Shown one piece after another: positions 7,307-14,962 of a DNA stretch of 18,834 nucleotides. This DNA comes from an uncultured Alistipes sp. (lineage in GTDB: Bacteria > Bacteroidota > Bacteroidia > Bacteroidales > Rikenellaceae): positions 1 through 18,834 of the forward strand of contig CATKXN010000044.1 in NCBI GenBank assembly GCA_949840605.1, read 5' to 3'. Each line of letters opens with the position of its first letter. The stretch's first letter is position 1. The translations under genes and the position numbers were made by a program. The notes beneath the pieces were generated by a model. It was not told the DNA's origin. It worked only from the letters and a program-made list of their open reading frames with translations, and did no database searches.

Positions 7307-8530
7307 ATGATACGAATCATCAGACATACCCTCGCGGCACTCCTGCTGCTCGCCTTCGCGGGCTGCGCCGAGGACACCGCGACTTCGATCAACCTCGAGA
7401 CGCGCCACTTCGCCATCGAAAGCAGCAACCCCACGCCCGCCTGCATGGAAAGCGTGCGGCTGGGACTGACGGCCATCGACGCGCAGGGCAACCGTACCGA
7501 CGCCGCGCTGCTCGACGACATCGTGCGTGTGGAATGGGACTTCGGCGACGGCTCGAAACAGGTTTCCGACGCAGGGTCGGCCTTCCGCCACCAGTATGCC
7601 GAGGAGGGCAACTACACGATCAGCGTGCGTGTGACGCTCGCTTCGGGCAAGACCCTCACCGACACCTCGTTCGCACAGGTCGCAGGCCGCAGCATCCGCT
7701 ACGAGATGCAGCACTACGACGGCAAAAAGGTCTGGATCATGGCCCACCGGGGCCGTTACGACGACATGGCCGAGCACGGCATCCCCGAAAACACGGTCGA
7801 CGCCTACCTGCACTGCGCGGAACTGGGCTGCGTGGAGATCATCGAGACCGACGTGCGCACCACGAAAGACCGCAAACTGGTTGTCTGCCATGACAACACC
7901 ACGGTCAAGGCGGCCAACGGCGGCGGATTCATCAAGGACATGACCCTCAAACAGATCCAGTCGTTCAAACTCTACGACCGGCTGGGCAACGTCTCCTCCT
8001 ACACCTTCAACACGCTGGAAGAGGTGCTGCTGGCCTGCCGCGGCAAGGTGTGGCTCAAGCTCGACAAGATCGTCGACAACGACATCGACCTCGTCTACGA
8101 AGCCGTGCGCAAGTGCGGCATGCTCGACCAGGTGCTCTTCTATTTCAGTCAGGCGCAGAACACCGACGACGACGGCGACCTGGTGAATACCGGCGTGGAG
8201 TGTGTCGAAAGGCTCAACAAACGCACCCCCGAAGCGGTGCTGCATCCCCACAGCAATTCGCTGGCATGGCTGAACACCTACGACGGCAAACCCAACGTGC
8301 AGTCGTTCGAGGTCTCGACAGCCTACGCCATGCAGCCGGGACACGAAGTCGTGAAAGCCATGCGCGAAAAAGGCCACATCGTGATGACCAACCTGCTGGA
8401 CTACGACTATTGGTTCACGCAGGGCGACACCTCCGTCGTGGACATCTTCCTCGAAAACGACTGCAACGTCATCCAGACCGACGTCTGCATGACGCTCGAC
8501 CGCTACCTCAAAGAAAAAGGGCGGCGCTAA
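7307..8530 (+). CDS. PKD-domain glycerophosphodiester phosphodiesterase lipoprotein
   Basis: A 407-residue lipoprotein with signal peptide and lipobox AFAGC (Cys20). A PKD-type beta-sandwich covers about 35-126, with VEWDFGDGSK (75-84) and the closing strand around GNYTISVRV (101-109). The catalytic GDPD barrel covers about 140-400: AHRGR (146-150), PENT (160-163), EIIETD (177-182, candidate metal ligands Glu180 and Asp182), the second catalytic histidine in VCHDNT (193-198, His195), LKLDK (250-254), and the late IQTDVCMTLD motif (389-398). All core catalytic positions are kept, so it is probably active, releasing glycerol-3-phosphate or a related product. It sits directly after susD, the slot where glycan loci place surface binding proteins or hydrolases. 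It may therefore act on the cell surface and feed the SusCD pair. A polymer substrate such as a teichoic acid is possible. Confidence 0.93.
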   Translation: MIRIIRHTLAALLLLAFAGCAEDTATSINLETRHFAIESSNPTPACMESVRLGLTAIDAQGNRTDAALLDDIVRVEWDFGDGSKQVSDAGSAFRHQYAEEGNYTISVRVTLASGKTLTDTSFAQVAGRSIRYEMQHYDGKKVWIMAHRGRYDDMAEHGIPENTVDAYLHCAELGCVEIIETDVRTTKDRKLVVCHDNTTVKAANGGGFIKDMTLKQIQSFKLYDRLGNVSSYTFNTLEEVLLACRGKVWLKLDKIVDNDIDLVYEAVRKCGMLDQVLFYFSQAQNTDDDGDLVNTGVECVERLNKRTPEAVLHPHSNSLAWLNTYDGKPNVQSFEVSTAYAMQPGHEVVKAMREKGHIVMTNLLDYDYWFTQGDTSVVDIFLENDCNVIQTDVCMTLDRYLKEKGRR

Positions 8531-8550
8531 CCCCAAACAACGAAACGACC

Positions 8551-10377
8551 ATGATGAAAACAACCATTTCCAAATATCTGATCGCGGCGGCATTCCTGCT
8601 GCTGGCCGCCGCCTGTTCGTCGGACAGCACCTCCGGAGGACCCAAAGCGGTGCTGACGGTCGGCTTCACGGCCGACGGCGATGAGTTCCGCCAGGGCGTG
8701 CCGATCCAGTTCCGCGGCTCGGCCTCGGTCGAAAACGGCGAGATCGCCACCTATTTCTGGCATTTCGGATTCCGCGGCGACGACTCCAACCACGCCGAGG
8801 TCCGCGACCCCGAGGTGACCTACCCCTCGGGCGGCACCTACACCGTGAAATTCACCGTCACGAGCACCGACGGAGCCGTGGCGACCGCCTCGAAAGAGAT
8901 TTATGTGGTTCCCGACAACACGCTCCCGGCTGCCGACTTCAGCTGGTCGCCCGCCGAGGTGATCGCCGGGCAGCCCGTGCGGTTCACCGACCTGTCGTCC
9001 GACTCAGACGGCGAGATCGCTGCCTGGGCGTGGGATTTCGGCGACAACGCATCGTCCGGCGACCGGAATCCCGAACATACCTACGCCGCCGAAGGTTTCT
9101 ACCTCGTGACGCTCACCGTCACCGACGACCTGGGCGGCACGGCCCGGAAACAGTCGACCCTGCGTGTGGTTTCGGCCTCGGCCGAGAAGCAGTGGCGCCT
9201 GCTTTGGAGCAAACAGTACTCCACGGGCGGTTCGCTGGCGACCGTCTCGGCCGCCGTGGGCGACAACGCGCTGGTATATGCCATGTCGAGCGCCGGACAA
9301 CTCTGCGCCTTCGACCGCGAGGGCACGGCCAAATGGACCTTCGACCTGACGCAGAACGGCACGGTGCTCTCCGCCGAACGCCTCGCAACGCCCTCCGTCG
9401 ACACCGACGGCACGGTCTACGTCGCCGTGGGCAACGGCGCGAGCGGTTCGAACGGCTACCTTTACGCCATCGACGGCGCTTCGGGCGCCGAGAAGTGGAA
9501 ACTGCTGCTCGACGACGGGGCCTATCCCGACCTGCAAATGCCTGCAGTCACCACCTCCTGGGTCACGGTAGGCAATCACGGCACCAACGGCGCATTCCGC
9601 ATCGTGGACAAGGCCACGGGAGCCGTGAAATACGCCATACAGCCTTCGGGAGGCGTCTACGGCGGCATCTGCGCCACGAAAGGCGACGTATTCTTCTCGT
9701 GCGCCAAGAACGACCGCGGTTATTTCACCTACCTCCCAGCGAACGGCGACTGGCAGATGTCCACCCTCTCGAACAACTACGGCTACGGCCACAGCGGCAA
9801 ATACGGCAATCCGGCCCTCGACGACGCCGGCAACCTCTATCTGGCCCTGTGCGAGGGCAAGACCGAAAAGGGCCGCATCGCCAAATACCCCACCGCAGGT
9901 TTCGACGACACGGGCTCCGTCCAGGCCGCATGGAGCTATCCGACGGCGGCCCCGGTCACGGTCGGCGGCTGTGCGCTGGGCACCGGCGGCGAGGTCTACG
10001 CGCTGACCGAAACCACTTCGTCGGCCGCCGGCGAACTGATCGCCCTCTCGGCTGCGGGCTCGAAGCTCTGGAGCTACGCCACCCCCGAACCGGCTTCGGG
10101 CGTCCCGGCAGTAGACGCCGACGGCAACGTCCACTACTGCGACAAGGCGGGCTATTACACCGTGCTGACCCCGGCCGGGCAGGTGCTCTACCGCGAGAAG
10201 CTGGCCGATTCGATGGAAACTTCGCCCGCGATCTCGGATTTCGGCGTCATCTTCGTCCTCGGACAGAAACAGGGCGGATGCTGGCTCTTCGCCGTGGACA
10301 TCGGCGTGGCCGGACCGGCCGACTCGCCGTGGGCGCAGCGCGGACAGAACGCCCGCCGCAGTTCGGTACAACGTTAA
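8551..10377 (+). CDS. Surface lipoprotein with two PKD domains and a PQQ-like beta-propeller (copy 1)
   Basis: A 608-residue protein. ATG 8551 (MMKTT) is chosen because it is followed by a signal peptide ending in AAACS (Cys22) and sits 20 bases after the GDPD stop. The open frame extends far upstream, but only as an overlap with the GDPD gene. The first PKD-like domain is at about 35-120 (FWHFGF, 69-74) and the second at about 125-207 (AWAWDFGDN, 158-166; then NPEHTYAAEG). A PQQ-like propeller runs from about 215 to the end, with blade repeats such as TPSVDTDGTVYVAVG (280-294) and YLYAIDGASGAEKWK (303-317). It ends with WAQRGQNARRSS, the usual closing motif of such propellers. No quinoprotein dehydrogenase features are seen, so a ligand-binding or scaffold role is more likely than catalysis. 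Its place in the operon matches SusE/SusF-type accessory binding proteins. Confidence 0.88.
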   Translation: MMKTTISKYLIAAAFLLLAAACSSDSTSGGPKAVLTVGFTADGDEFRQGVPIQFRGSASVENGEIATYFWHFGFRGDDSNHAEVRDPEVTYPSGGTYTVKFTVTSTDGAVATASKEIYVVPDNTLPAADFSWSPAEVIAGQPVRFTDLSSDSDGEIAAWAWDFGDNASSGDRNPEHTYAAEGFYLVTLTVTDDLGGTARKQSTLRVVSASAEKQWRLLWSKQYSTGGSLATVSAAVGDNALVYAMSSAGQLCAFDREGTAKWTFDLTQNGTVLSAERLATPSVDTDGTVYVAVGNGASGSNGYLYAIDGASGAEKWKLLLDDGAYPDLQMPAVTTSWVTVGNHGTNGAFRIVDKATGAVKYAIQPSGGVYGGICATKGDVFFSCAKNDRGYFTYLPANGDWQMSTLSNNYGYGHSGKYGNPALDDAGNLYLALCEGKTEKGRIAKYPTAGFDDTGSVQAAWSYPTAAPVTVGGCALGTGGEVYALTETTSSAAGELIALSAAGSKLWSYATPEPASGVPAVDADGNVHYCDKAGYYTVLTPAGQVLYREKLADSMETSPAISDFGVIFVLGQKQGGCWLFAVDIGVAGPADSPWAQRGQNARRSSVQR

Positions 10378-10395
10378 ATTCTACAATCCGGAACC

Positions 10396-12228
10396 ATGAA
10401 AAAGATTATCATATACAGCATCGCGGCGCTGACGGCCTGCGCGGTCGCTTGCAGCGACGACACGACCTCCGGCGAGGAGCCCGCGGGCACGCAGATCGAC
10501 GTGTCATTCACCTGCGCAGGTCCTTCCGAGGGATTTTGGACCCGCGAAGAGATTCGTTTCACCAACACCTCGAAAGTCACAGGCAGCACGGCCTCGGCCT
10601 TCGAATGGGATTTCGGGTTCGAGGGTGCGGGAAGCACCTCGGACGAAGAAAATCCTGTCGCCGTCTTCCCTTCGGAGGGCGAAAAAACCGTGACGCTGAC
10701 CGTCACCGCGGCCGACGGCACGAAGGTCTCTGGATCGCGGAAGATCGCGCTCCAGCGCAGCAACGAACTGCCCCGGGCAGCCTTCTCGTTCCTCCCCGAA
10801 GCGCCCTGCGCCGGGGACGAGATCGAGTTCACCGACGTTTCGACCGACGCCGACGGCGAAGTCGTGGCCTGGGCGTGGTCGTTCGGCGACGAGGCGACCT
10901 CCGACCTGCAGAACCCGACGCACGCTTATGCGGCGGCCGGCACCTACACCATCACGCTGACCGTCACCGACAACGACGGCGAACAGGACACCCGGACCCA
11001 GAACATCACCGTCAGCGAAGCCCCCGAAGCAGCGCTTGCATGGAGCGTGAAGATCGCCGACGCGGGGCAGATCAACCACGGCGCCGCAGCCGTCGCCAAC
11101 GGCTGTGTCTACGCCGCCACGACCGCGGGCGAACTGGTGGCCGTGAACGTCACGACCCGTCAGATCGAGTGGCGTTTCAACCTCAAAAAGGACGGCGCGG
11201 CGCTCGGCGACCCGATGAACACCCCTTCGGTCGACGCCGACGGGACGGTCTACTACGCCGCGGGCAAATCGAGCAAGGGCTTCGTCTACGCCATCGACGG
11301 AACGACGGGCGCCGAGAAATGGAAATACGAGTTCGGCGGCACGGGCGTGCGCATCGAATACAGCTTCCCGCTGATCACCGACGACTGCATCATCACCGGA
11401 AACCGCGGCACCAACGGCAGCGTCGTGGTGCTGAACAAGGCGGACGGCTCGGAGAGATTCCGCGGAGCGCCGACGGGCGGCGTGGGCGGCTGCCTGGCGG
11501 TTCTGCAAAACGGCACGATCATCTCCTGCTCGACGAGCACCAACGCCTTCACGGTATCGACGTTCCTCAACGGAACGTGGAATATCTGCAGCAAGGCGCA
11601 CAACCTCTGGTACGGCCATTACGCCAACGGCGTGCAGCCGGCCGTCGACCGTGCGGGGCGCGTCTACCTCTGCATCCAGAACAAGACCACGGGCGGCGGT
11701 TCGGTCGGCCGTTTCGACATGACGGCGTTCGACGGCACGGCATCCCCCGAACCCGAATGGCAGGTCGACTGCAACGCGCAGATCAAGTACAGCGGCTGCG
11801 TGCTGGGCGCCGACGGCACGGTCTACGCCGTCTCGCAGCACGACAGCGGCACGGGCGACAAGGCGGGCGAACTGCTGGCGGTCGGAGCCGACGGCACGCT
11901 GCGGTGGAGCTGGCCCACGGCATCGAAGATGCTCTGCATCCCGGCCGTGGACAACGCCGGAAACATCCACCTCGCCGATCAGGGCGAAGGCAACTACGTC
12001 ATCGTAGGCCCGGACGGCAGCGTGATCTTCAAGGAGCGGTGCTGCGCCAAGGCCCACACCTCGCCCGTGATCGGCGACGACGGCACGGTCTACCTCCTCG
12101 GCGAAGAGACCAAGGGCGGCGCATGTTACATCTACGCCTACAAACTCAAATCGGCGACGGGTCCGGCGGCATCCGACTGGCCGCAGTACGGACAGAACGC
12201 ACGCCACACCGGCATGCAGCCCAAATAG
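10396..12228 (+). CDS. Surface lipoprotein with two PKD domains and a PQQ-like beta-propeller (copy 2)
   Basis: A 610-residue paralogue of the preceding gene, 18 bases downstream, with the same domain order. The signal peptide ends at AVACS (Cys19); LTAC at Cys15 is an alternative lipobox, but Cys19 aligns with copy 1. The first PKD-like domain has FEWDFGFEG (69-77). The second has AWAWSFGDEA (158-167) and NPTHAYAAAGTYTITLTVTD. The propeller begins near 214 and shares with copy 1 the blades TPSVDADGTVYYAAG and FVYAIDGTTGAEKWK and the segment GNRGTNGS. It ends with WPQYGQNARHTG (595-606). The two proteins differ at many positions, so the duplication is old and the copies may bind different parts of a ligand or form a heterodimer. 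Last gene of the operon; a strong terminator begins 20 bases later. Confidence 0.88.
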   Translation: MKKIIIYSIAALTACAVACSDDTTSGEEPAGTQIDVSFTCAGPSEGFWTREEIRFTNTSKVTGSTASAFEWDFGFEGAGSTSDEENPVAVFPSEGEKTVTLTVTAADGTKVSGSRKIALQRSNELPRAAFSFLPEAPCAGDEIEFTDVSTDADGEVVAWAWSFGDEATSDLQNPTHAYAAAGTYTITLTVTDNDGEQDTRTQNITVSEAPEAALAWSVKIADAGQINHGAAAVANGCVYAATTAGELVAVNVTTRQIEWRFNLKKDGAALGDPMNTPSVDADGTVYYAAGKSSKGFVYAIDGTTGAEKWKYEFGGTGVRIEYSFPLITDDCIITGNRGTNGSVVVLNKADGSERFRGAPTGGVGGCLAVLQNGTIISCSTSTNAFTVSTFLNGTWNICSKAHNLWYGHYANGVQPAVDRAGRVYLCIQNKTTGGGSVGRFDMTAFDGTASPEPEWQVDCNAQIKYSGCVLGADGTVYAVSQHDSGTGDKAGELLAVGADGTLRWSWPTASKMLCIPAVDNAGNIHLADQGEGNYVIVGPDGSVIFKERCCAKAHTSPVIGDDGTVYLLGEETKGGACYIYAYKLKSATGPAASDWPQYGQNARHTGMQPK

Positions 12229-12247
12229 CACGGTTCGGTCGGGCTGC

Positions 12248-12299
12248 GGGGCGGAATCTTTCAGGCGCAAGACGCCTGCGGGTTCCGCCCCCTCTTTTT
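12248..12299 (+). terminator. Intrinsic terminator closing the Sus-like operon
   Basis: Outer stem GGGGCGGAA (12248-12256) pairs with TTCCGCCCC (12283-12291). An inner stem CAGGCG (12262-12267) pairs with CGCCTG (12273-12278). The hairpin is followed by CTCTTTTTG, a short T-tract. It lies 20 bases after the stop of the second PKD-PQQ gene and separates this operon from the ABC exporter genes. Confidence 0.85.
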
Positions 12300-12325
12300 G
12301 CCGCCGGAACGGCCGGGCGCGATGT

Positions 12326-12344
12326 TTTATCGAAAAACGATAAA
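12326..12344. promoter_or_regulatory. Inverted repeat, candidate operator upstream of the ABC exporter promoter
   Basis: TTTATCG (12326-12332), five A, CGATAAA (12338-12344): a perfect 7-bp inverted repeat centred about 17 bases upstream of the -33 TTG. The position fits an activator or repressor site. No T-tract or high-G/C stem is present, so it is unlikely to be a terminator. Confidence 0.45.
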
Positions 12345-12348
12345 TATT

Positions 12349-12379
12349 TTTTGATATTCAAAATTTGTTCCTATATTTG
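12349..12379 (+). promoter_or_regulatory. Bacteroidota-type promoter of the ABC exporter genes
   Basis: -33 element TTTTG (12349-12353) and -7 element TATATTTG (12372-12379, matching TAnnTTTG), with an 18-base spacer. Transcription would start around 12386, about 30 bases before ATG 12416. Confidence 0.75.
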
Positions 12380-12415
12380 TCGCCGGAACGATCCTAAAAC
12401 AAACATTCCGCGACT

Positions 12416-13336
12416 ATGGATTTACTCACAGTAGAACACGTCACCAAACGCTATGCCTCGCACACGGCGCTCGACGACGTATCGCTCGCCATCCCCCAGG
12501 GCTCGGTCTACGGGCTCCTCGGCCCCAACGGAGCGGGCAAAACGACTCTGATCCGCATCATCAACCGCATCACGGCGCCCGATTCGGGCCGCGTGCTGTT
12601 CGGCGGCCGCGAAATCGCCCCGGAAGATGTATACCGCATCGGCTATCTTCCCGAGGAGCGCGGCCTCTACAAGAAAATGAAGGTCGGCGAACAGGCCGTC
12701 TTCTTCGCCCGCCTCAAAGGCCTCCCGCGCCGCGAAGCCGTCGTGCGGCTGAAGGAGTGGTTCATCAAATTCGGCATTCAGGAGTGGTGGGACAAGAAGG
12801 TCGAGGAGCTCTCGAAGGGCATGGCCCAGAAGGTGCAGTTTATCGTCACGGTGCTCCACGAGCCCAAGCTGCTGATCTTCGACGAACCCTTCTCGGGCTT
12901 CGACCCCATCAACGCCAACCTGCTGAAAGACGAAATCCTGGGGCTGCGCGACAAGGGTGCCACGGTGATCTTCTCGACGCACAACATGTCCTCCGTGGAG
13001 GAGATCTGCGACCACATCACGCTCATCAACAAGTCGCACAACATCCTCTCGGGCAAGGTCGACGACATCCGCCGCCGCCACGGGTCGAACATCTTCGAGG
13101 TGGCCTACCGGGGCGACGAGGCCGTCCTGCGGCAGGCCGTCGCCGGGCGCTGCGAAATCCTCGACGGAACGCAGGAGGAGTCGGTCTACCGGATGCTCAA
13201 ACTCCACGTCGAAAGCGACTCCGAAGTGCGCGGGGTGATCTCCGCCGTCAACGAAGCCGTCGAACTGCGCTCGTTCCGCGAAATCATCCCTTCGATGAAC
13301 GACATTTTCATAAGAGCCGTGAACGGCAAACTCTAA
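12416..13336 (+). CDS. ABC transporter ATP-binding protein (NatA-like exporter type)
   Basis: A 306-residue cytoplasmic ATPase. It has Walker A GPNGAGKTT (36-44), a signature-type motif LSKGM (132-136, a variant of LSGGQ common in this exporter group), Walker B LLIFDEP (152-158) with catalytic Glu157, and the H-loop histidine in STHN (His189). The C-terminal 80 or so residues form the extension (DUF4162 type) seen in NatA/CcmA-like exporters. It powers the ABC-2 permease encoded 12 bases downstream. NatAB exports sodium in Bacillus, but the substrate here is not evident from the sequence. The start at ATG 12416 fits a leader of about 30 bases after the promoter at 12349-12379. Confidence 0.93.
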   Translation: MDLLTVEHVTKRYASHTALDDVSLAIPQGSVYGLLGPNGAGKTTLIRIINRITAPDSGRVLFGGREIAPEDVYRIGYLPEERGLYKKMKVGEQAVFFARLKGLPRREAVVRLKEWFIKFGIQEWWDKKVEELSKGMAQKVQFIVTVLHEPKLLIFDEPFSGFDPINANLLKDEILGLRDKGATVIFSTHNMSSVEEICDHITLINKSHNILSGKVDDIRRRHGSNIFEVAYRGDEAVLRQAVAGRCEILDGTQEESVYRMLKLHVESDSEVRGVISAVNEAVELRSFREIIPSMNDIFIRAVNGKL

Positions 13337-13348
13337 AACGGAAAAGCC

Positions 13349-14671
13349 ATGTCCAACATATCCATCATCATCCAGCGCGAATTCAACGAGCGCGTACGCA
13401 AAAAATCCTTCATCATCACCACGCTGCTGATGCCCGTGCTGATGATCGCTCTGATGGCCGCCCCGGCGCTCATCATGCAGTTTTCGCGGGGCGACGAGAA
13501 GGTCATCGCCGTCATCGACGAAAGCGGTCTGATAGCCCCGAAGCTCGAAAGCGACGAGGAGATCCGCTTCGAGACCACGGAGCTCCCGACCGAGGAGGCC
13601 CGCCGGGAGCTGACCGACAAATTCGGCGTGCTCTGGATCGGCGCCGACGTCCTGGAAAACTCCAACAACGTCCGGCTCTACGCCAATTCGTCGTCGTCGC
13701 TCGCCCTCGAAAGCAACATCACGGGACAGATCGAGCGCATTCTCGAAGGCGAGAAACTCAAGGCCTACAACATCGAAAACCTTTCGCAGATCCTCGAACA
13801 GGTCGAAACCAAGGTCGTCATGCAGACCTTCCGCAACGACAAGTCGCAGGAGGAGGACACGCAGGCGCAGTCGTCGGCCGTGGCCACGGGCGTGGGGTAC
13901 GTCCTGGGATTCATCCTCTACATGTTCCTGCTGATCTACGGCTCGATGGTCATGCAGTCGGTGATCGAGGAGAAGAACAACCGCGTGCTGGAAGTGATGG
14001 TCTCGTCGGTCCGTCCGTTCGACCTGATGATGGGCAAGATTCTCGGCGTGGCCTCGGTGGCCATCGTGCAGGTGCTGATCTGGGGCGTGCTGATCGCCGG
14101 CGTCGGGGCCCTCGTGATGCCCCACCTGATGCCTGAAGACGTCATGGCAAGCGCCCAGGCCATGCAGCAGGGCATGCCCGACGCGGCCTCGATGACCGAC
14201 ATGAACCCCGAGATGCTGCAGGCCGTGGCCGCCATGACCGACCTGGGCTATATCGTGAAGATTTTCGCCAGCCTGCTGCTGTTCGTCTTCGGCGGCTACC
14301 TGCTCTACTCGGCGATGTTCGCCGCCGTGGGTTCGGCCGTGGACAACGTGCAGGACGCCTCGCAGCTGCAGATGCCCATCACGCTGCCGATCATCCTGGC
14401 CCTGCTGATGATGTTCGTCGTGATCCGCGACCCCAATTCGCAGATGGCCTTCTGGTTCTCGATCATCCCCTTCACCTCGCCGATCGTCATGATGGCCCGC
14501 ATCCCCTACGACATCCCGCTGTGGGAGATCGTCCTCTCGCTCGTCATTCTCTACGGTTCGTTCGTGGGCATGGTGTGGGTCGCGTCGAAGATCTACCGCG
14601 TGGGCATCTTCATGTACGGCAAAAAACCGTCGCTCAAAGAGCTGTTCAAATGGATTCGGTATAAATATTGA
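13349..14671 (+). CDS. ABC-2 type exporter permease (NatB-like)
   Basis: A 440-residue inner-membrane protein. The N-terminus carries the family motif IIIQREFNERVRKKSF (6-21), followed by a first membrane segment at about 21-45. A soluble, probably periplasmic domain covers about 46-175. Further membrane segments lie at about 180-205, 230-257, 303-325, 343-360, 365-382 and 391-412. The motif EEKNNRVLEVMVSSVRPFDL (207-226) is the usual coupling region of this permease family. The loop between the third and fourth membrane segments (about 257-296) is unusually rich in methionine (nine in 40 residues). It pairs with the ATPase 12 bases upstream; the two form a typical exporter operon. Confidence 0.92.
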   Translation: MSNISIIIQREFNERVRKKSFIITTLLMPVLMIALMAAPALIMQFSRGDEKVIAVIDESGLIAPKLESDEEIRFETTELPTEEARRELTDKFGVLWIGADVLENSNNVRLYANSSSSLALESNITGQIERILEGEKLKAYNIENLSQILEQVETKVVMQTFRNDKSQEEDTQAQSSAVATGVGYVLGFILYMFLLIYGSMVMQSVIEEKNNRVLEVMVSSVRPFDLMMGKILGVASVAIVQVLIWGVLIAGVGALVMPHLMPEDVMASAQAMQQGMPDAASMTDMNPEMLQAVAAMTDLGYIVKIFASLLLFVFGGYLLYSAMFAAVGSAVDNVQDASQLQMPITLPIILALLMMFVVIRDPNSQMAFWFSIIPFTSPIVMMARIPYDIPLWEIVLSLVILYGSFVGMVWVASKIYRVGIFMYGKKPSLKELFKWIRYKY

Positions 14672-14766
14672 GCGAAGTTGAAACCGCCGCGAGACCGGGC
14701 AATGCTGTTCCGCTCCCGCCCGCTGAAGCTTTACGGCGTTCCGCCGCGTATCCAAATCCGACCCAC

Positions 14767-14794
14767 CCCGGCTAAGAGCCGGGTTTTAGGGACG
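14767..14794 (+). repeat. AAG-loop hairpin repeat, copy 1
   Basis: CCCGGCT (14767-14773), loop AAG, AGCCGGG (14777-14783), tail TTTTAGGGACG. This is the same 7-bp stem, three-base loop and tail found in several copies at 18477-18719. Confidence 0.8.
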
Positions 14795-14832
14795 ATGCGC
14801 GGATTTCCGGGTTCGGGTCCGGCTCTGCGCTT

Positions 14833-14862
14833 CCACCTTTTAAAAGCCGTTTCTTAAACGGC
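14833..14862 (-). repeat. AAG-loop hairpin repeat, copy 2, inverted and with a different stem
   Basis: On the minus strand: GCCGTTT, loop AAG, AAACGGC (14862 down to 14846), tail TTTTAAAAGGTGG. The stem sequence is different from the other copies but fully paired, and the loop and tail are kept. Together with copy 1 it forms a convergent pair. Confidence 0.6.
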
Positions 14863-14918
14863 CTCAGGCGGGGGCTTGTCGCGACGCACCCAATGCGCCT
14901 CCCAAAATTTCAACTTTT

Positions 14919-14936
14919 CTGTTATCGGAATAACAG
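14919..14936. promoter_or_regulatory. Inverted repeat over the expected -33 position of the pgk promoter
   Basis: CTGTTAT (14919-14925), CGGA, ATAACAG (14930-14936): a perfect 7-bp inverted repeat ending 18 bases before the -7 box. No TTG is present where the -33 element should be, so an activator may bind here. Confidence 0.45.
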
Positions 14937-14954
14937 ATTTACTGAAAATTTTCA

Positions 14955-14962
14955 TAAATTTG
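14955..14962 (+). promoter_or_regulatory. -7 box of the pgk promoter
   Basis: TAAATTTG matches TAnnTTTG. The predicted start near 14969 would give a leader of about 52 bases to ATG 15021. The leader is A-rich just before the ATG, as is usual in Bacteroidota, where Shine-Dalgarno sequences are weak. Confidence 0.65.

Noticed and set aside
8050..8550. Upstream extension of the first PKD-PQQ reading frame into the GDPD gene
   Set aside because: The extension is Arg/Pro/Gln-rich out-of-frame GDPD sequence. The lipoprotein signal peptide begins at 8551.
8551..12228. PQQ-dependent dehydrogenase activity for the two propeller proteins
   Set aside because: They lack the features of quinoprotein dehydrogenases; the blade repeats resemble non-enzymatic PQQ-like propellers.
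14767..14783. Integron attC site or tRNA fragment
   Set aside because: No integrase gene, no attC core sites, and no cloverleaf can be drawn; the hairpin fits the repeat family instead.
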